Positions 18,764 to 28,666 of a stretch of DNA of 64,000 nucleotides are shown one piece after another. The notes under the pieces were generated by a model. The model saw only the letters and a program-made list of their open reading frames with translations. It made no database searches and was not told the origin of the DNA. Positions within the stretch are counted from its first letter, which is position 1. The number at the start of each line of letters is the position of its first letter. The stretch comes from Rickettsia sp. (GTDB lineage: Bacteria > Pseudomonadota > Alphaproteobacteria > Rickettsiales > Rickettsiaceae), in the NCBI GenBank assembly GCA_015657545.1, contig JADHZC010000011.1:152571-216570 (forward strand), written 5' to 3'. A program made the translations under genes and the position numbers.

Positions 18764-19171
18764 ATGTTAGAAAATAAAACAATTTCTCTTCATATTCTTT
18801 TTTCTGATGGGCAAAAAATTGTTAAAAATGACTTATTTTTTGTTTCTTTAGCAACATTTGATGGAGAAATATCTATTTTAAAAGATCACTCAGATTTAGT
18901 TACAGAATTAGAAGTCGGGAAAGTTATTGCTACGCACCACAATAATACGAAAGAAATTTTTTTAATTTATAAAGCTATAGCAATTGTTCGAGATTCTAAA
19001 ATAGTGGTTACTACAGAATTATGTGAAGAAATTCAGTTACAAAATAAAAATCAAATGTTGCATAATATAGAAAAATATCAGGAAGCTTTAAAATTATTAA
19101 AAGACAAGAGTGATATAAATGTTATTAAAAATGAAATCAAGAAATATACTAGTATGATGAAATTTTTTTAG
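18764..19171 (+). CDS. atpC: F1F0 ATP synthase epsilon subunit
   Basis: Central-stalk subunit that couples rotation and can inhibit ATP hydrolysis. It has 135 residues. The N-terminal beta-sandwich pattern is clear (FVSLATFDGEISILKDHSDLVTELEVG, then an IAIVRDSKIVVTTELCEEI strand pair), followed by a C-terminal helical part. It is separated from the other ATP synthase genes, which are not in the window, and sits 31 bp after nuoE. Divergence makes this a family-level call, but the beta-domain pattern is good. Confidence 0.78.
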   Translation: MLENKTISLHILFSDGQKIVKNDLFFVSLATFDGEISILKDHSDLVTELEVGKVIATHHNNTKEIFLIYKAIAIVRDSKIVVTTELCEEIQLQNKNQMLHNIEKYQEALKLLKDKSDINVIKNEIKKYTSMMKFF

Positions 19172-19359
19172 TAATATCCAAGTTTGAATATCAATTTTAA
19201 ATTATTATTTAAATGGATAAAGATAAGTCTTAATTTTGAAATGTTATTACAATGAAGTTGGATTCATTTGTGATCTGAAAACAAAAAATGGCAAATATAT
19301 TTTATGGATATTGAACAAAAAAATTATTGAATGATAGAAAAAAAAGATTTCTTAATACA

Positions 19360-19725
19360 TCATTTATTAATAATTTCAATTACATTAACTGCAATTTTGT
19401 CATCAACTACTACTATTTCTCCTTTAGCTATTAACTTATTATTAACAAATATTTGAACAAATTCTCCTATTTTTTGATCTAATTCAATAACTGTTCCTTT
19501 ATGGAATTTTAGAATTTTACCTAGATGCATTGTAGTAGAGCCTAATACCACAGAAAGTGAAATTGGAACTTTTGATAAAGATTCTAAATTATTCATAGTT
19601 GTATTTTTACTTAAAGAAGAAGATTCTATTGGAATATTAAGATTATTTTTATTTTGGTTTGTTGCAATAGCATCATCAACTTTTAATGGATCTAAAGCCA
19701 TTTTTTTATTTTTTAAAGATGCCAT
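19360..19725 (-). CDS. fliN: Flagellar motor switch protein FliN
   Basis: C-ring component that helps set rotation direction and docks export proteins. It has 121 residues: a disordered N-terminal 45, then a complete SpoA/FliN domain (KVPISLSVVLGSTTMHLG, then VIELDQKIGEFVQIFVN, KLIAKGEIVVVDDKIAVNV). Last gene of the minus-strand fliF-fliG-fliH-fliN run, with a 27-bp gap after the fliH-like gene. Confidence 0.93.
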   Translation of the reverse strand: MASLKNKKMALDPLKVDDAIATNQNKNNLNIPIESSSLSKNTTMNNLESLSKVPISLSVVLGSTTMHLGKILKFHKGTVIELDQKIGEFVQIFVNNKLIAKGEIVVVDDKIAVNVIEIINK

Positions 19726-19752
19726 AAATTTAAAATTTCAAACCTTATTTTA

Positions 19753-20505
19753 TTAACTTTTAACAATGTTTTTTAGTAAAGATTTTAACTTAAAATCATC
19801 AAAATATAAAGAAAGATCTTTGTACAGAATTGAGCAAGTTTGGAAAGTGATATTATTATCACTTTCAATTAATAGAATATTTTTATATTTATTATATATA
19901 GTACTTTTTAGAAAAAATTTTTTAAAATTTTCATAATTATCAGGATTAACTTTTAATAATATTGTACCTTGAGAGTAAAAAATATCCATTTCTTTTTCCA
20001 AAACTATAAAAAATTTTTCTATATCAAAGGATATTTCTACTAATATTTGATTAAGGATCAATTCTAAGCTGTTTTTAGCAAAATCCATGTAATTTTTTTT
20101 AAAATCTGTAAAATTATACACAAAATTGTAGAACTGCTTTTCTAACTTTGTATCAATATCGATATTTTTTTTATAATTTTTTAAATATTGTAATAAATTT
20201 CTAAATCTATTTTTTGTATCTGCAATGCCTTTTTTATAGGATGCTTCTGCAGTAATTTTTTGCACATCTAATATGCGTTTTTTTATTTCTTCTTCTTCTT
20301 CTTGTTTAGAATTGAGATCAGATTTTGTATTTTTAATATTATTTTGTTCTATAAAATTTTTTGTTGTAACTGAATTAGTGTTGCTAACATAATATTCATT
20401 ATTAGGTGATATTTCTTTTTCTTCATTTTTAGAAAAGTCTTTTAATTTTAATTTAGAAAATTTAGTCATAACCAATAAAAATTTAGTAGATGATGTTTTG
20501 GTCAT
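19753..20505 (-). CDS. fliH: FliH-like flagellar export regulator
   Basis: Probable FliH, the stator-like partner of the export ATPase FliI. Identification rests mostly on position between fliG and fliN, the order common in Alphaproteobacteria. The layout also fits: about 90 disordered residues, then a charged helix (ITAEASYKKGIADTKN) leading into a helical and alpha/beta C-terminal domain. It has 250 residues. ATG 20505 overlaps fliG by 23 bases; ATG 20469 is an alternative. Sequence similarity alone is weak. Confidence 0.65.
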   Translation of the reverse strand: MTKTSSTKFLLVMTKFSKLKLKDFSKNEEKEISPNNEYYVSNTNSVTTKNFIEQNNIKNTKSDLNSKQEEEEEIKKRILDVQKITAEASYKKGIADTKNRFRNLLQYLKNYKKNIDIDTKLEKQFYNFVYNFTDFKKNYMDFAKNSLELILNQILVEISFDIEKFFIVLEKEMDIFYSQGTILLKVNPDNYENFKKFFLKSTIYNKYKNILLIESDNNITFQTCSILYKDLSLYFDDFKLKSLLKNIVKS

Positions 20506-21499
20506 TTTCTAGAGAAAACTCTATTTCTCCTCTATTAATCATATTTTGAGCTTGTGCTAAAATTTCTCCTCTTACTTTATAAACATTTTCTGCTCTCACT
20601 CCTCCAAGGGCATTTATTTCTTCTTGTAATATTTTAGCAGCTTTTTGAGACATGTTTTTCAAAAAAAGCTCTGTAAACTCTTGTTCTGTACCCTTTAGAG
20701 CTAGAGCAAGTTTAGCACGATCAACAGAGCTTATTAATTTTTGTAGTCCAGATTCAGAAAATTTAGCAATATCTTCAAATTGAAACATCTTCTCTTTAAT
20801 TTTATGAGCTAAATCTGGATTTTTTATTTCAAAACTTTTAATTAATGTACTTTTATTATATTTAATAAGATTATTGAATGTTTCTGCAAGTAATTCGATA
20901 TTATCATATTTTGATATGTTGCCAGAGTTATTAATAAATTGTTTTTGTAAAATTTCTTCTAATATAATTAATACATTTTTCTTTACATTATCTATGTGTA
21001 ATAAACGATTCATAACCTCTATGGCTAATATTTCTCCTAAATGGGTAATGATTTTTGATATATAGAAAGGAGAAAGTTTAGATAAAATAATAGCTATAGT
21101 TTGTGGATGTTCTTCTTTTAAATATACTGCTAATATTTCTTCATCAATGGTTAAAAGATCTTGCCAGATACTGTTTTGTTCATTATCTTTTATTTCTCCT
21201 ATAATTTCATTATAGGTATTGTGATCTAATGCTTTTTTAAGAATATTTTTTGTTGTGTAAGAATTGCCTAAAATAGTTCCTTCATCTGCTAATTTTTGAA
21301 AAACATCTTTTAAAAGATAATTTTTAAGTTCGTTATCTACTACGCCTAAGTTAGACATTGTTTTTGCTAAATTTACAACATCATTATTGTCTATTAAAGA
21401 TAAGACTTTACTTAAATTTTTTTCTGACAAAGATAAAAGTAGTATTGCGGCTTTTTCAATATTAGGAATTTTTTTTATTTGTTCAGATAAATTAGACAT
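20483..21499 (-). CDS. fliG: Flagellar motor switch protein FliG
   Basis: C-ring protein that contacts FliF through its N domain and the stator through its C domain. It has 338 residues, normal length. Visible are the N domain (IEKAAILLLSLSEKNLSKVL), the middle domain EEHPQTIAIILSKL (EHPQT signature), and the torque-generating C domain with SVDRAKLALALKGT and ENVYKVRGEILAQAQNMI. The stop-start gap to fliF is 2 bp, so they are an operon. Confidence 0.97.
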   Translation of the reverse strand: MSNLSEQIKKIPNIEKAAILLLSLSEKNLSKVLSLIDNNDVVNLAKTMSNLGVVDNELKNYLLKDVFQKLADEGTILGNSYTTKNILKKALDHNTYNEIIGEIKDNEQNSIWQDLLTIDEEILAVYLKEEHPQTIAIILSKLSPFYISKIITHLGEILAIEVMNRLLHIDNVKKNVLIILEEILQKQFINNSGNISKYDNIELLAETFNNLIKYNKSTLIKSFEIKNPDLAHKIKEKMFQFEDIAKFSESGLQKLISSVDRAKLALALKGTEQEFTELFLKNMSQKAAKILQEEINALGGVRAENVYKVRGEILAQAQNMINRGEIEFSLENDQNIIY

Positions 21500-21501
21500 T
21501 T

Positions 21502-23106
21502 TTATCCCTTATTTATCTTTTTAGATAACATATCTCTTATAAAGGAGGCCAATTTATTAGGATTTTTGCTTACAATTTCATTAAATAAATCCTTTATATT
21601 AGAATTTGTTGCTTGAAGAGAGAAATCTTCTATATTTTCATCATCAGGATCATCTTTTGAGTTTGTATTTATATCATTATTTGGAAAGCTTTGCTGTTTT
21701 TCTAGAGCAATTTTTGGTATATTTTTAAGTAAATTTTTAACAAATACTAATATTGCAATAATAGTAAGAGAGATTATAGTCCATTTTACTATGTCGATTA
21801 GATTTTCTATTATCCAAGATGAAAGGTCAAATTTTGTTTTTTCATCAGTTTTAATAAATTGCATATTAATTATTTCAATTTTATCACCTCTTTCTTTAGA
21901 AAGTCCAACAGATGCAGTTACCAAATTTATGATTTTATTTATTTCCTCTTCAGATCTTGGCTTATATTCAAGTTTTTGATTTTCCTCATTTACAAAATAT
22001 TCTCCATCAACCAATATGCCTATAGACATTTTTTGTATATTTCCTGGCTCTCTAATATGATTTTTAATTGTCTTTGAGATTTCGTAATTAGTTTGTTTAT
22101 CAGTTTTTTCGTTTAAAATAGGAGAAGATCCAGATCCAGAGTTTATTTGATTGTCTGATAAATTGTTAGCTACAGATAAATCTGAGAAAGTATTATCTTG
22201 TATTTGGTCTCTTTCTTCAATTATTTGGCTTGATCTTATAACATTTTGAGGGTCATAAACTTCTGAATTAGTAACTATTTTATCAAAACAAATTTCTAAA
22301 TTTACAGTTGCTTTTACCTTGCTAGGTCCTAATATATTAGAGAGCAGCTCTTCAATGTTTTCTTTAATAGATTCTTCATATTGAAATTTAAGTTCTAAAT
22401 TTTGTTTAGTGTGGGCAAATGTATTATTATCACTTACTTTAAATGATCTACCAGAATCGTCTACAATTGTAATATTTTTCATCTCAATAGCTGGAACTGC
22501 TGTTAAAACAAGATGTGATATAGAATTCACTTCTTCTTCGTTTAATTTTTGGTTTTGATGTGTTAAAGTTAGCATTATAGAGGCTTTTGTATCTAATTTT
22601 TCTTTAGAAAAAAGTTCTCTGTGAGGTATGACTAAATGTATTCTTGCTCTTTTTATTTTATTAAAAGCTGAGATGGTTCTGCTTAATTCACCTTCTAATG
22701 CTCTAATATATCTAATATTTTGGGTAAAATTAGTAGTGCTAATACCTTCTTCCTTATCAAATATTTCGTATCCTATAATAGAACCTCTAAAAGGTAATCC
22801 AAGAGCTGAGAGATAAATTCTGATTTGTGCTATGTTATTTTTAGGTACTTTGATCGTTTTAGAATCATTAGATAATTCATATTTAAATTTTCTTATTTCT
22901 AACTCTTTTAGTATGTTTGCACTGTCTTCTAGACTTAGATCGCTATATAATAATTCATAATCATCCTTAGTTGCTATAATAATTATAATTATGCATAATA
23001 TTGTAGAAAGAATAATGATACTTATAAAAATTGATAAAGTTCTTAGTTTAATACCGGACCAATTTTGAATTTTGTATAAAGATTCTTTAATACTTAGCCA
23101 ATTCAT
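21502..23106 (-). CDS. fliF: Flagellar MS-ring protein FliF
   Basis: Inner-membrane ring at the base of the flagellum and the export gate housing. It has 534 residues: membrane helix at about 25-47, ring-building motif region (YELLYSDLSLEDSANILKEL; VPKNNIAQIRIYLSALGLP), RARIHLVIPHRELFS, a Ser/Asn-rich disordered loop at about 290-330, a second membrane helix at about 435-458, and a C-terminal FliG-binding tail. First gene of the minus-strand flagellar run. Confidence 0.97.
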   Translation of the reverse strand: MNWLSIKESLYKIQNWSGIKLRTLSIFISIIILSTILCIIIIIIATKDDYELLYSDLSLEDSANILKELEIRKFKYELSNDSKTIKVPKNNIAQIRIYLSALGLPFRGSIIGYEIFDKEEGISTTNFTQNIRYIRALEGELSRTISAFNKIKRARIHLVIPHRELFSKEKLDTKASIMLTLTHQNQKLNEEEVNSISHLVLTAVPAIEMKNITIVDDSGRSFKVSDNNTFAHTKQNLELKFQYEESIKENIEELLSNILGPSKVKATVNLEICFDKIVTNSEVYDPQNVIRSSQIIEERDQIQDNTFSDLSVANNLSDNQINSGSGSSPILNEKTDKQTNYEISKTIKNHIREPGNIQKMSIGILVDGEYFVNEENQKLEYKPRSEEEINKIINLVTASVGLSKERGDKIEIINMQFIKTDEKTKFDLSSWIIENLIDIVKWTIISLTIIAILVFVKNLLKNIPKIALEKQQSFPNNDINTNSKDDPDDENIEDFSLQATNSNIKDLFNEIVSKNPNKLASFIRDMLSKKINKG

Positions 23107-23404
23107 TTTAGATTTTTAGTATGTTTAGGTTAAACATTTTTAGTAAAAACATTTATAAATTCGATTAATTTTATTGTAATGAAAAATAAAATCAATTTTT
23201 TCTCATTTTAAAAGATAATAAAGCGTATTGGTGAGGAAATTATACATGAATAAAATTGTTTAATTATTAGAAAAAGTGATTTTTGCAACAAGATTTATAA
23301 TAAAGCAAATTTTAATTTTTGATAAATTTGCGTTAAGAAAATAATATTAGTAATATTATTTATAGAATGGTCTTTACTAAATATTTTATGAATAAATCTT
23401 ATAA

Positions 23405-23956
23405 ATGTTAAAATTTTTGCTAAAAATTGGTTTAGTAATATTTTTGCAGTTTTTTTCCATGAATATTCAAGCTCAAATTATTGAATTTCGTGATCAAGAA
23501 AGAGAAAAAATTGTCAAAGAGCAAAAAAATTTTCTTAATGCTCAAGAAAAGATTTTTTTAGAAAATTTAAAAATGTTAAAGCAAATAAAGGAGAAATTAA
23601 CAAAAATAGAAGAAATATTAAAGATTTCTAATTTTGAAATTATAAAATTAGAAAAACAGTTATTTGAAATACAAAAAAATGATTTTTCTAAATTAACACA
23701 AGAAGACCTTTTAATAATAAAAGAAGCCTCTATATCTATTCAAGAGGTCAGAGATTATTATAAAAAATTTGAAGAGCAATATTCTTCTTTAAAAAATCAA
23801 ATAAAAAAAATAAATTCACTTTCTCAAGAAAAACAAAAATCTCTTGTTTCTCAAATAGATTATTTATTATCAAAAAAAAATGATTTTAATTTTAAAATTA
23901 ATGCGCAACTTACAGAAATAAAGAGTTTTTTAGACCCGATCTCAAAAATTTTATAG
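23405..23956 (+). CDS. Secreted coiled-coil protein of unknown function
   Basis: It has 183 residues: an N-terminal signal peptide (hydrophobic 4-20, likely cut after about residue 23, NIQA), then almost entirely charged alpha helix predicted as coiled coil (EKIFLENLKMLKQIKEKL; KSLVSQIDYLLSKKN). No known domain recognised. It is divergent from fliF with a 298-bp gap and ends in a good terminator as a single-gene unit. Its place beside flagellar genes suggests a periplasmic motility role, but this is only context. Confidence 0.7.
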   Translation: MLKFLLKIGLVIFLQFFSMNIQAQIIEFRDQEREKIVKEQKNFLNAQEKIFLENLKMLKQIKEKLTKIEEILKISNFEIIKLEKQLFEIQKNDFSKLTQEDLLIIKEASISIQEVRDYYKKFEEQYSSLKNQIKKINSLSQEKQKSLVSQIDYLLSKKNDFNFKINAQLTEIKSFLDPISKIL

Positions 23957-24519
23957 CATAGTTCATCCATTATTTATTATTTTTAGTAGAAAGATTTTCC
24001 TTAAGAAGGAATTTTTTTTAAACAGAAAATTCTTGTTTTTATCTTATTTATTATTAAATTTTTACTCAGAATCTTTATAATATATATTTGCTCAATTTTA
24101 TTTTTATCATGTTATGGTTATAAGTTTTTAATGCATTTTTTCTTTTATATTTGAATTTAGAATTAGTATATTTGAGATATATAAGGGCATATTATACAGA
24201 AGTGAGATATTTTTAGTAAATTCTGCCTGTAAGCATTATGAATTTACATTTTTTGCATGCTAATTTGTTTTTTAAGATAGAGAATCTTATTGGTCTAAAA
24301 TTCCTTTTTATAATTAGATTTGATTATTCATTAAGAATGAAAATTGTTTTTTGAAAAAATACTATAAAAAATACTATTCATATTTTCAATAAAGTATAAA
24401 AATAATAATATTTTTATTTCTTATTTGACCCCAAATATAGTACAAAAAAACTTTTGATAAGATAGACTTAGCAATAGTAGCACGGAAAAACTATTTTTCT
24501 GAAATTTTTTCTATTTTAA
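23957..24519. other. 563-bp gap between convergent units
   Basis: Holds a clear intrinsic terminator at 23997-24019 for the plus-strand coiled-coil gene. A weaker hairpin GAAAAA-CTA-TTTTTC at about 24484-24498 could act for rpsF-rpsR on the minus strand. Otherwise A+T-rich with stops in all frames; no RNA gene recognised. The ribosomal gene rplI, often after rpsR, is not here. Confidence 0.5.
23997..24019 (+). terminator. Intrinsic terminator
   Basis: TTCCTT-AAG-AAGGAA stem-loop followed directly by eight T residues, 40 bp after the stop of the secreted coiled-coil gene. Confidence 0.85.
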
Positions 24520-24783
24520 TTATTTGACATTAACGTTAAATACGAACGGCATTAAGGCAAGAATTCTTGCTCTTTTTATAGATTTACTAATATATCTCTG
24601 ATGTTTTATACATACATTAGTAACTCTACTTGGTAATATTCTTCCTCCTTCAGATACAAATTTTCCTAAAAATTCAAGATCTTTAAAATTTATTTGCTCT
24701 TTTTTTTCTAGGCAAACAGGACAACCTTGAGGTTTTTTAAAAAAATTTTTAGAAGATTGATTAGAATTAAAATTATTACCCAT
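24520..24783 (-). CDS. rpsR: 30S ribosomal protein S18
   Basis: Small-subunit platform protein that pairs with S6. It has 87 residues. The conserved core is present: NFKDLEFLGKFVSEGGRILPSR, then KHQRYISKSIKRARILALMPF. An N-terminal CPVC pair and a later cysteine remain from the zinc-binding form. Overlaps rpsF by 8 bases. Confidence 0.96.
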   Translation of the reverse strand: MGNNFNSNQSSKNFFKKPQGCPVCLEKKEQINFKDLEFLGKFVSEGGRILPSRVTNVCIKHQRYISKSIKRARILALMPFVFNVNVK

Positions 24784-25207
24784 TTTTGTTATTAGATTTA
24801 TTGTTAGACATATTATTACTATCAGAAGTATAGTTATTTGTGTTCTTATTCTTATAATCAGATGATTTAGCTAAAGTAGAAAATTCTTCAGAAATTTTAT
24901 TGACCTTAAATACAGAAGTTCTTACGATTGAATCTATTTTATTTAAATGTTTTTGGATAGATAAAATTGTAGATTTGGTTTTTAAAGATAAAGCAAAGAA
25001 AATATAATGACCTTTTTTATATTTATTAATTGGGTATGAAAAATTTAATAATCCCCAAAATTCTTTTCTTTTAACAAATCCTAAGTTGTTTTTTTCTAAA
25101 AATGATTTCAAAGAATTAACTAAGGAGTAATTTTCATTAATAGATGAATCATATCTATTAATCACAACTAATTCATAAAAGTAAGAGTTCTCAACTAAAT
25201 CAACCAT
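24776..25207 (-). CDS. rpsF: 30S ribosomal protein S6
   Basis: Small-subunit platform protein. It has 143 residues. The beta-alpha-beta fold pattern is visible (YFYELVVINRYDSS; GLLNFSYPINKYKKGHYIFF; HLNKIDSIVRTSVFKV) over about residues 7-108. The rest is a disordered Ser/Asn/Lys tail longer than in the E. coli type without a clear motif. Operon rpsF-rpsR without rplI. Confidence 0.92.
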   Translation of the reverse strand: MVDLVENSYFYELVVINRYDSSINENYSLVNSLKSFLEKNNLGFVKRKEFWGLLNFSYPINKYKKGHYIFFALSLKTKSTILSIQKHLNKIDSIVRTSVFKVNKISEEFSTLAKSSDYKNKNTNNYTSDSNNMSNNKSNNKNG

Positions 25208-25429
25208 AATAAAATTAACTATAATTTATAAATTTTTATCTAAAAAATAATTTGAATAAAAAAATCCTTTTCTTGCAGACCGCAGAATTATATCAAAATG
25301 AAAAAAGAATTACAATGATATAGTAAATGATTTACTATATAATGAATTAAATTAATAAATTTTGTTTTGATATTAATTATTTATGTTATTATTCAATTTG
25401 AAAAGCAAATAGCTTGAATTAAAGCATTT

Positions 25430-26326
25430 TTATTGAAAATTCACTTTTTTGTTTTTTAAATCTCTTCTTGCTAATTGAAGTTTTATAAAATCTTCATCTG
25501 CATGATAAGAAGATCTTGTTAATGGACTAGAAGAAACCATTAAAAAACCCTTTACTTTAGCCATTTTTGCAAAATAATCAAATTCTTCTAAACTCACATA
25601 TCTTTGAACTGCGATATTATTTTTTGTTGGTTGTAGATATTGGCCTAATGTCAGAAAATCTACTTGAGCTGCTCTTAAATCATCCATTGCTTGCAGTATT
25701 TCTTCATTAGTTTCTCCCATTCCTAAAATAAGCCCTGATTTTGTAAATATATCGTTATTTTTTTCTTTAATTTTATATAGCAAATTTAAGGAATGGAAAT
25801 ATCTAGCACCAGGTTTAATTTTTCTATATAAAGAAGGAACAGTCTCAATATTATGGTTAAATACATCTGGTAATTCAGAAGACAAAATGTCAATAGCAGA
25901 ATCTTTTTTGATGAAATCTGGGGTAAGGATTTCAATGGTAGTAAATGGACTATTTTTCCTAATCTCTCTGATAGATTTTACAAATTGTGTTGCTCCGCCA
26001 TCTGGCAGATCATCCCTATCAACAGAGGTAATAACTACATGTTTTGCGTTTAGTTTGGATACAGCATTAGCAAGTCTTTCTGGTTCTTTTAAATCTAACA
26101 ATTTTGGTTTACCAGTATTAATATTGCAGAAAGCACATGATCTTGTACAAATATCTCCTAAGATCATTACTGTCACATGTTTTTTACTCCAACATTCTGC
26201 TATGTTAGGACATGCAGCTTCTTGGCAAACAGTATTAAGTGATAAATCTTTTACAAGTTTTAAAGTTTTGAAATATTCTGGAGAATTAGGAGCCTTTACT
26301 TTAATCCAAGAAGGTCGTTTTTGCAT
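25430..26326 (-). CDS. lipA: Lipoyl synthase
   Basis: Radical-SAM enzyme that inserts two sulfurs into protein-bound octanoate to make the lipoyl cofactor of 2-oxo-acid dehydrogenases. Starting at ATG 26326 it has 298 residues; the TTG at 26341 would add five. The auxiliary cluster cysteines are C34, C39, C45; the radical-SAM triad is C60, C64, C67 (CTRSCAFC). The C-terminal RSSYHAD supplies the family serine. Stands alone between rpsF and recF. Its presence implies pyruvate and/or 2-oxoglutarate dehydrogenase. Confidence 0.97.
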   Translation of the reverse strand: MQKRPSWIKVKAPNSPEYFKTLKLVKDLSLNTVCQEAACPNIAECWSKKHVTVMILGDICTRSCAFCNINTGKPKLLDLKEPERLANAVSKLNAKHVVITSVDRDDLPDGGATQFVKSIREIRKNSPFTTIEILTPDFIKKDSAIDILSSELPDVFNHNIETVPSLYRKIKPGARYFHSLNLLYKIKEKNNDIFTKSGLILGMGETNEEILQAMDDLRAAQVDFLTLGQYLQPTKNNIAVQRYVSLEEFDYFAKMAKVKGFLMVSSSPLTRSSYHADEDFIKLQLARRDLKNKKVNFQ

Positions 26327-26443
26327 AATTTGTAAAAACAATAGAATTATAATTTATAAAACATCTCTCCTGAAGAAGAGTTTAAGATTTTATCATGATG
26401 AAAGATATTTGGCTATTAGTTAAGATATAAAAAAATATATAAT

Positions 26444-27532
26444 TTATCCTATTTCTATTAATTGGACATCATTTATAATTTTTTTCAAATAAAATAAATC
26501 ATTAGTGGTGATAAAAGTTTGAATTTTTGTAGATAAAATAAATTTCATCAGGAATTCTCTATGTTGTAAATCAAGATGTACAAAAACCTCATCTAATATT
26601 AAAATTGGATAAATATTCTTGCATAATATCATTGCGTTCACTTGAGCTATTATAATAGAAGTTAAAAGAATTTTTTGTTCTCCTGTAGAGCAAAATTTAG
26701 CAGGAATTTTTTTTACAGCATGTATCATAAAAAAATCTGCTCTATGAACATTACAAAAAATCTTATTACATAATTTATCATTATTTCTGTTTTTTTTTAA
26801 TTCAAGTTGAAATTTTTCTATAAATTCTTGTTTTGAGAGTTCTTCCTTGAATAAATCGTTTTTATAAATAACAAAAAGCTTTGCTCTAGGAAAAAAATCA
26901 TTTGAATCTAAAACATTTTGTAAAAAAGACATTATTTTTATTCGTCTTTTAAAAATATTGTAAGAATAAATTGAGATTTCTGCTTCAATAGAATCTAACA
27001 CATGAGAATTGCCAGTAAGAGAATTCGATCTAAAAAATGATAATCTTTTGCTGTTTAGTTTTTCGTGTAATATTAGTTCTAAAACATGTTTTGGATCAAA
27101 ATTTCCTATTATACGATCTAAAAATTTTCTTCTATCAGAATTTGGAGCCAAAAAAATATTATGCATTTGTGGAATTAACCATATAATATTTACAATTTTA
27201 GTCAATTCAGAGTTTGTTATTTTATTACCATTATATAAAATTTTTCTAGATTTATTTACAAAAATATTTGAAATTTCTGCTTTTCCTAAATTACAATTTA
27301 ATTTTATGTTAGATTGAAAAGAATTTTCCTCCATTTTTACGATATCTTCTAAAGTAGATTTACGAAATCCACGACCAGGAGCAAGCAAAGAAATTGACTC
27401 TAAAATATTGCTCTTTCCTCCTCCATTACGACCATGCAAAACGATTGATTGTTTATTAAAATCTAATTTTAAATCAAGAAAATTTCTATATTTATAGAGC
27501 TCTAAAGAATGAATGAAATTTTTTTTGTGCAT
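26444..27532 (-). CDS. recF: DNA recombination/repair protein RecF
   Basis: SMC-like ATPase that loads RecA at gaps with RecO and RecR. It has 362 residues. Walker A is HGRNGGGKSN, with the family sequence LLAPGRGFR just after; the signature is STGEQKILLTS and Walker B is LILDEVFVHLD. Complete. Not next to dnaA-dnaN-gyrB as in many bacteria. Confidence 0.95.
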   Translation of the reverse strand: MHKKNFIHSLELYKYRNFLDLKLDFNKQSIVLHGRNGGGKSNILESISLLAPGRGFRKSTLEDIVKMEENSFQSNIKLNCNLGKAEISNIFVNKSRKILYNGNKITNSELTKIVNIIWLIPQMHNIFLAPNSDRRKFLDRIIGNFDPKHVLELILHEKLNSKRLSFFRSNSLTGNSHVLDSIEAEISIYSYNIFKRRIKIMSFLQNVLDSNDFFPRAKLFVIYKNDLFKEELSKQEFIEKFQLELKKNRNNDKLCNKIFCNVHRADFFMIHAVKKIPAKFCSTGEQKILLTSIIIAQVNAMILCKNIYPILILDEVFVHLDLQHREFLMKFILSTKIQTFITTNDLFYLKKIINDVQLIEIG

Positions 27533-27857
27533 AAAATCAACTCCAATATCTAAGAAATAATTTTTATATAAAAAACAAATACATGAAAATTATACTTAAT
27601 TTAACTAGTTATACAAAAAAATAATATTTGCAATCTAGAGCAGATATTATAAAAAATCTTTTCTATCAATGAATTCCTAAATTTTTATATAGATTGTTCA
27701 ATTTTAAAATAACAAATTTGCAAAAAATTCATATTTGATTTTAGTTGATACAACAAAAAATGTTAATGTATTTAGCAACTTTCAGAATTAATTAGATATT
27801 TTCAATATTTTAATTATGTTCAAAAAATTTTTTAGTTAATGTAAAAAAAATAATATT
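27533..27857. other. 325-bp A+T-rich gap
   Basis: No gene or RNA recognised. It separates recF from the detached copy of the radA tail. Confidence 0.4.
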
Positions 27858-28247
27858 AAATAATATTTAATTTTGATAGATGATCTACCAATAAAACATC
27901 TTGTTCTTCCAGATCGCTAGAATTTGGGCAATATATTTTTTTAAAGCCAAATTTTTGGGCTTCACTAACTCTTTTTTTACTATTTGGAACATTTTTACAA
28001 CTCCAGAAAGTACAACTTCTCCCCAAAAGACGGAATTATTAGATATTGGTTTATTTTATAGGAGATATAAGAGCAGCAGCAACAGCTAAATTTGCTGCCC
28101 GGGTTCTTCACGAGTTTAAGACCTCCGACAACATTTAAATACATTTCATGAAGACTTAATTCATTTTTATATGATATTAGAAACAGCTAATATCATAATA
28201 ATCTATTAAAATCCACCCTATAACTGATATTCTTGTTATATTCATTG
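27858..28247 (-). pseudogene. Detached duplicate of the radA 3' end
   Basis: Tandem copy of 28257-28666, lacking the rest of radA and broken by indels. Its last part keeps the frame expected for a RadA C terminus: GFKKIYCPNSSDLEEQD followed by VLLVDHLSKLNII and a stop. The copy attached to radA lost that frame through a one-base shorter A-run. Upstream the frame reads GEVVLSGVVK, closer to the normal GEVGLSGEVR than the attached copy. So this may descend from the original gene end. Confidence 0.85.
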
Positions 28248-28666
28248 AGATATTATAAATAATATTTAATTTTGATAGATGATCTACCAATAAAAATCTT
28301 GTTCTTCCAGATCGCTAGAATTTGGGCAATATATTTTTTAAAGCCAAATTTTTGTGCTTCACTAACTCTTTTTTTACTATTGGAACATTTTTTACAAAAC
28401 CTCCAAGAAGAACTCAAAAAAGGTCCCCCCAACTTCTCCAAAAAAGACGGAATTATTAGATATTGGTTTATTTTTATAGGCAGATATAAGAGCAGCAGCA
28501 ACAGCTAAATCTGCAGCTGGTTCTTCGAGTTTAAGACCTCCGACAACATTTAAATACACTTCATGAAAACTTAAATTCATTTTTAATCTGATATTAAGAA
28601 CAGCTAATATCATAGATAATCTATTGAAATCCCACCCTACAACTGATCTTCTTGGTATATTCATTG
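27858..28666. repeat. About 0.4-kb tandem duplication of radA 3' end
   Basis: Copies 27858-28247 and 28257-28666 share extended identity, including about 45 bp beyond the radA stop, with many small indels and substitutions between them. Neither copy encodes a fully normal tail. Confidence 0.9.

Noticed and set aside
28253..28501. 82-residue minus-strand open frame after radA
   Set aside because: It is the frameshifted radA tail (KKRVSEAQKFGFKK), not a separate gene. The plus-strand frames 27901-28089 and 28272-28508 are antisense to the two tail copies.
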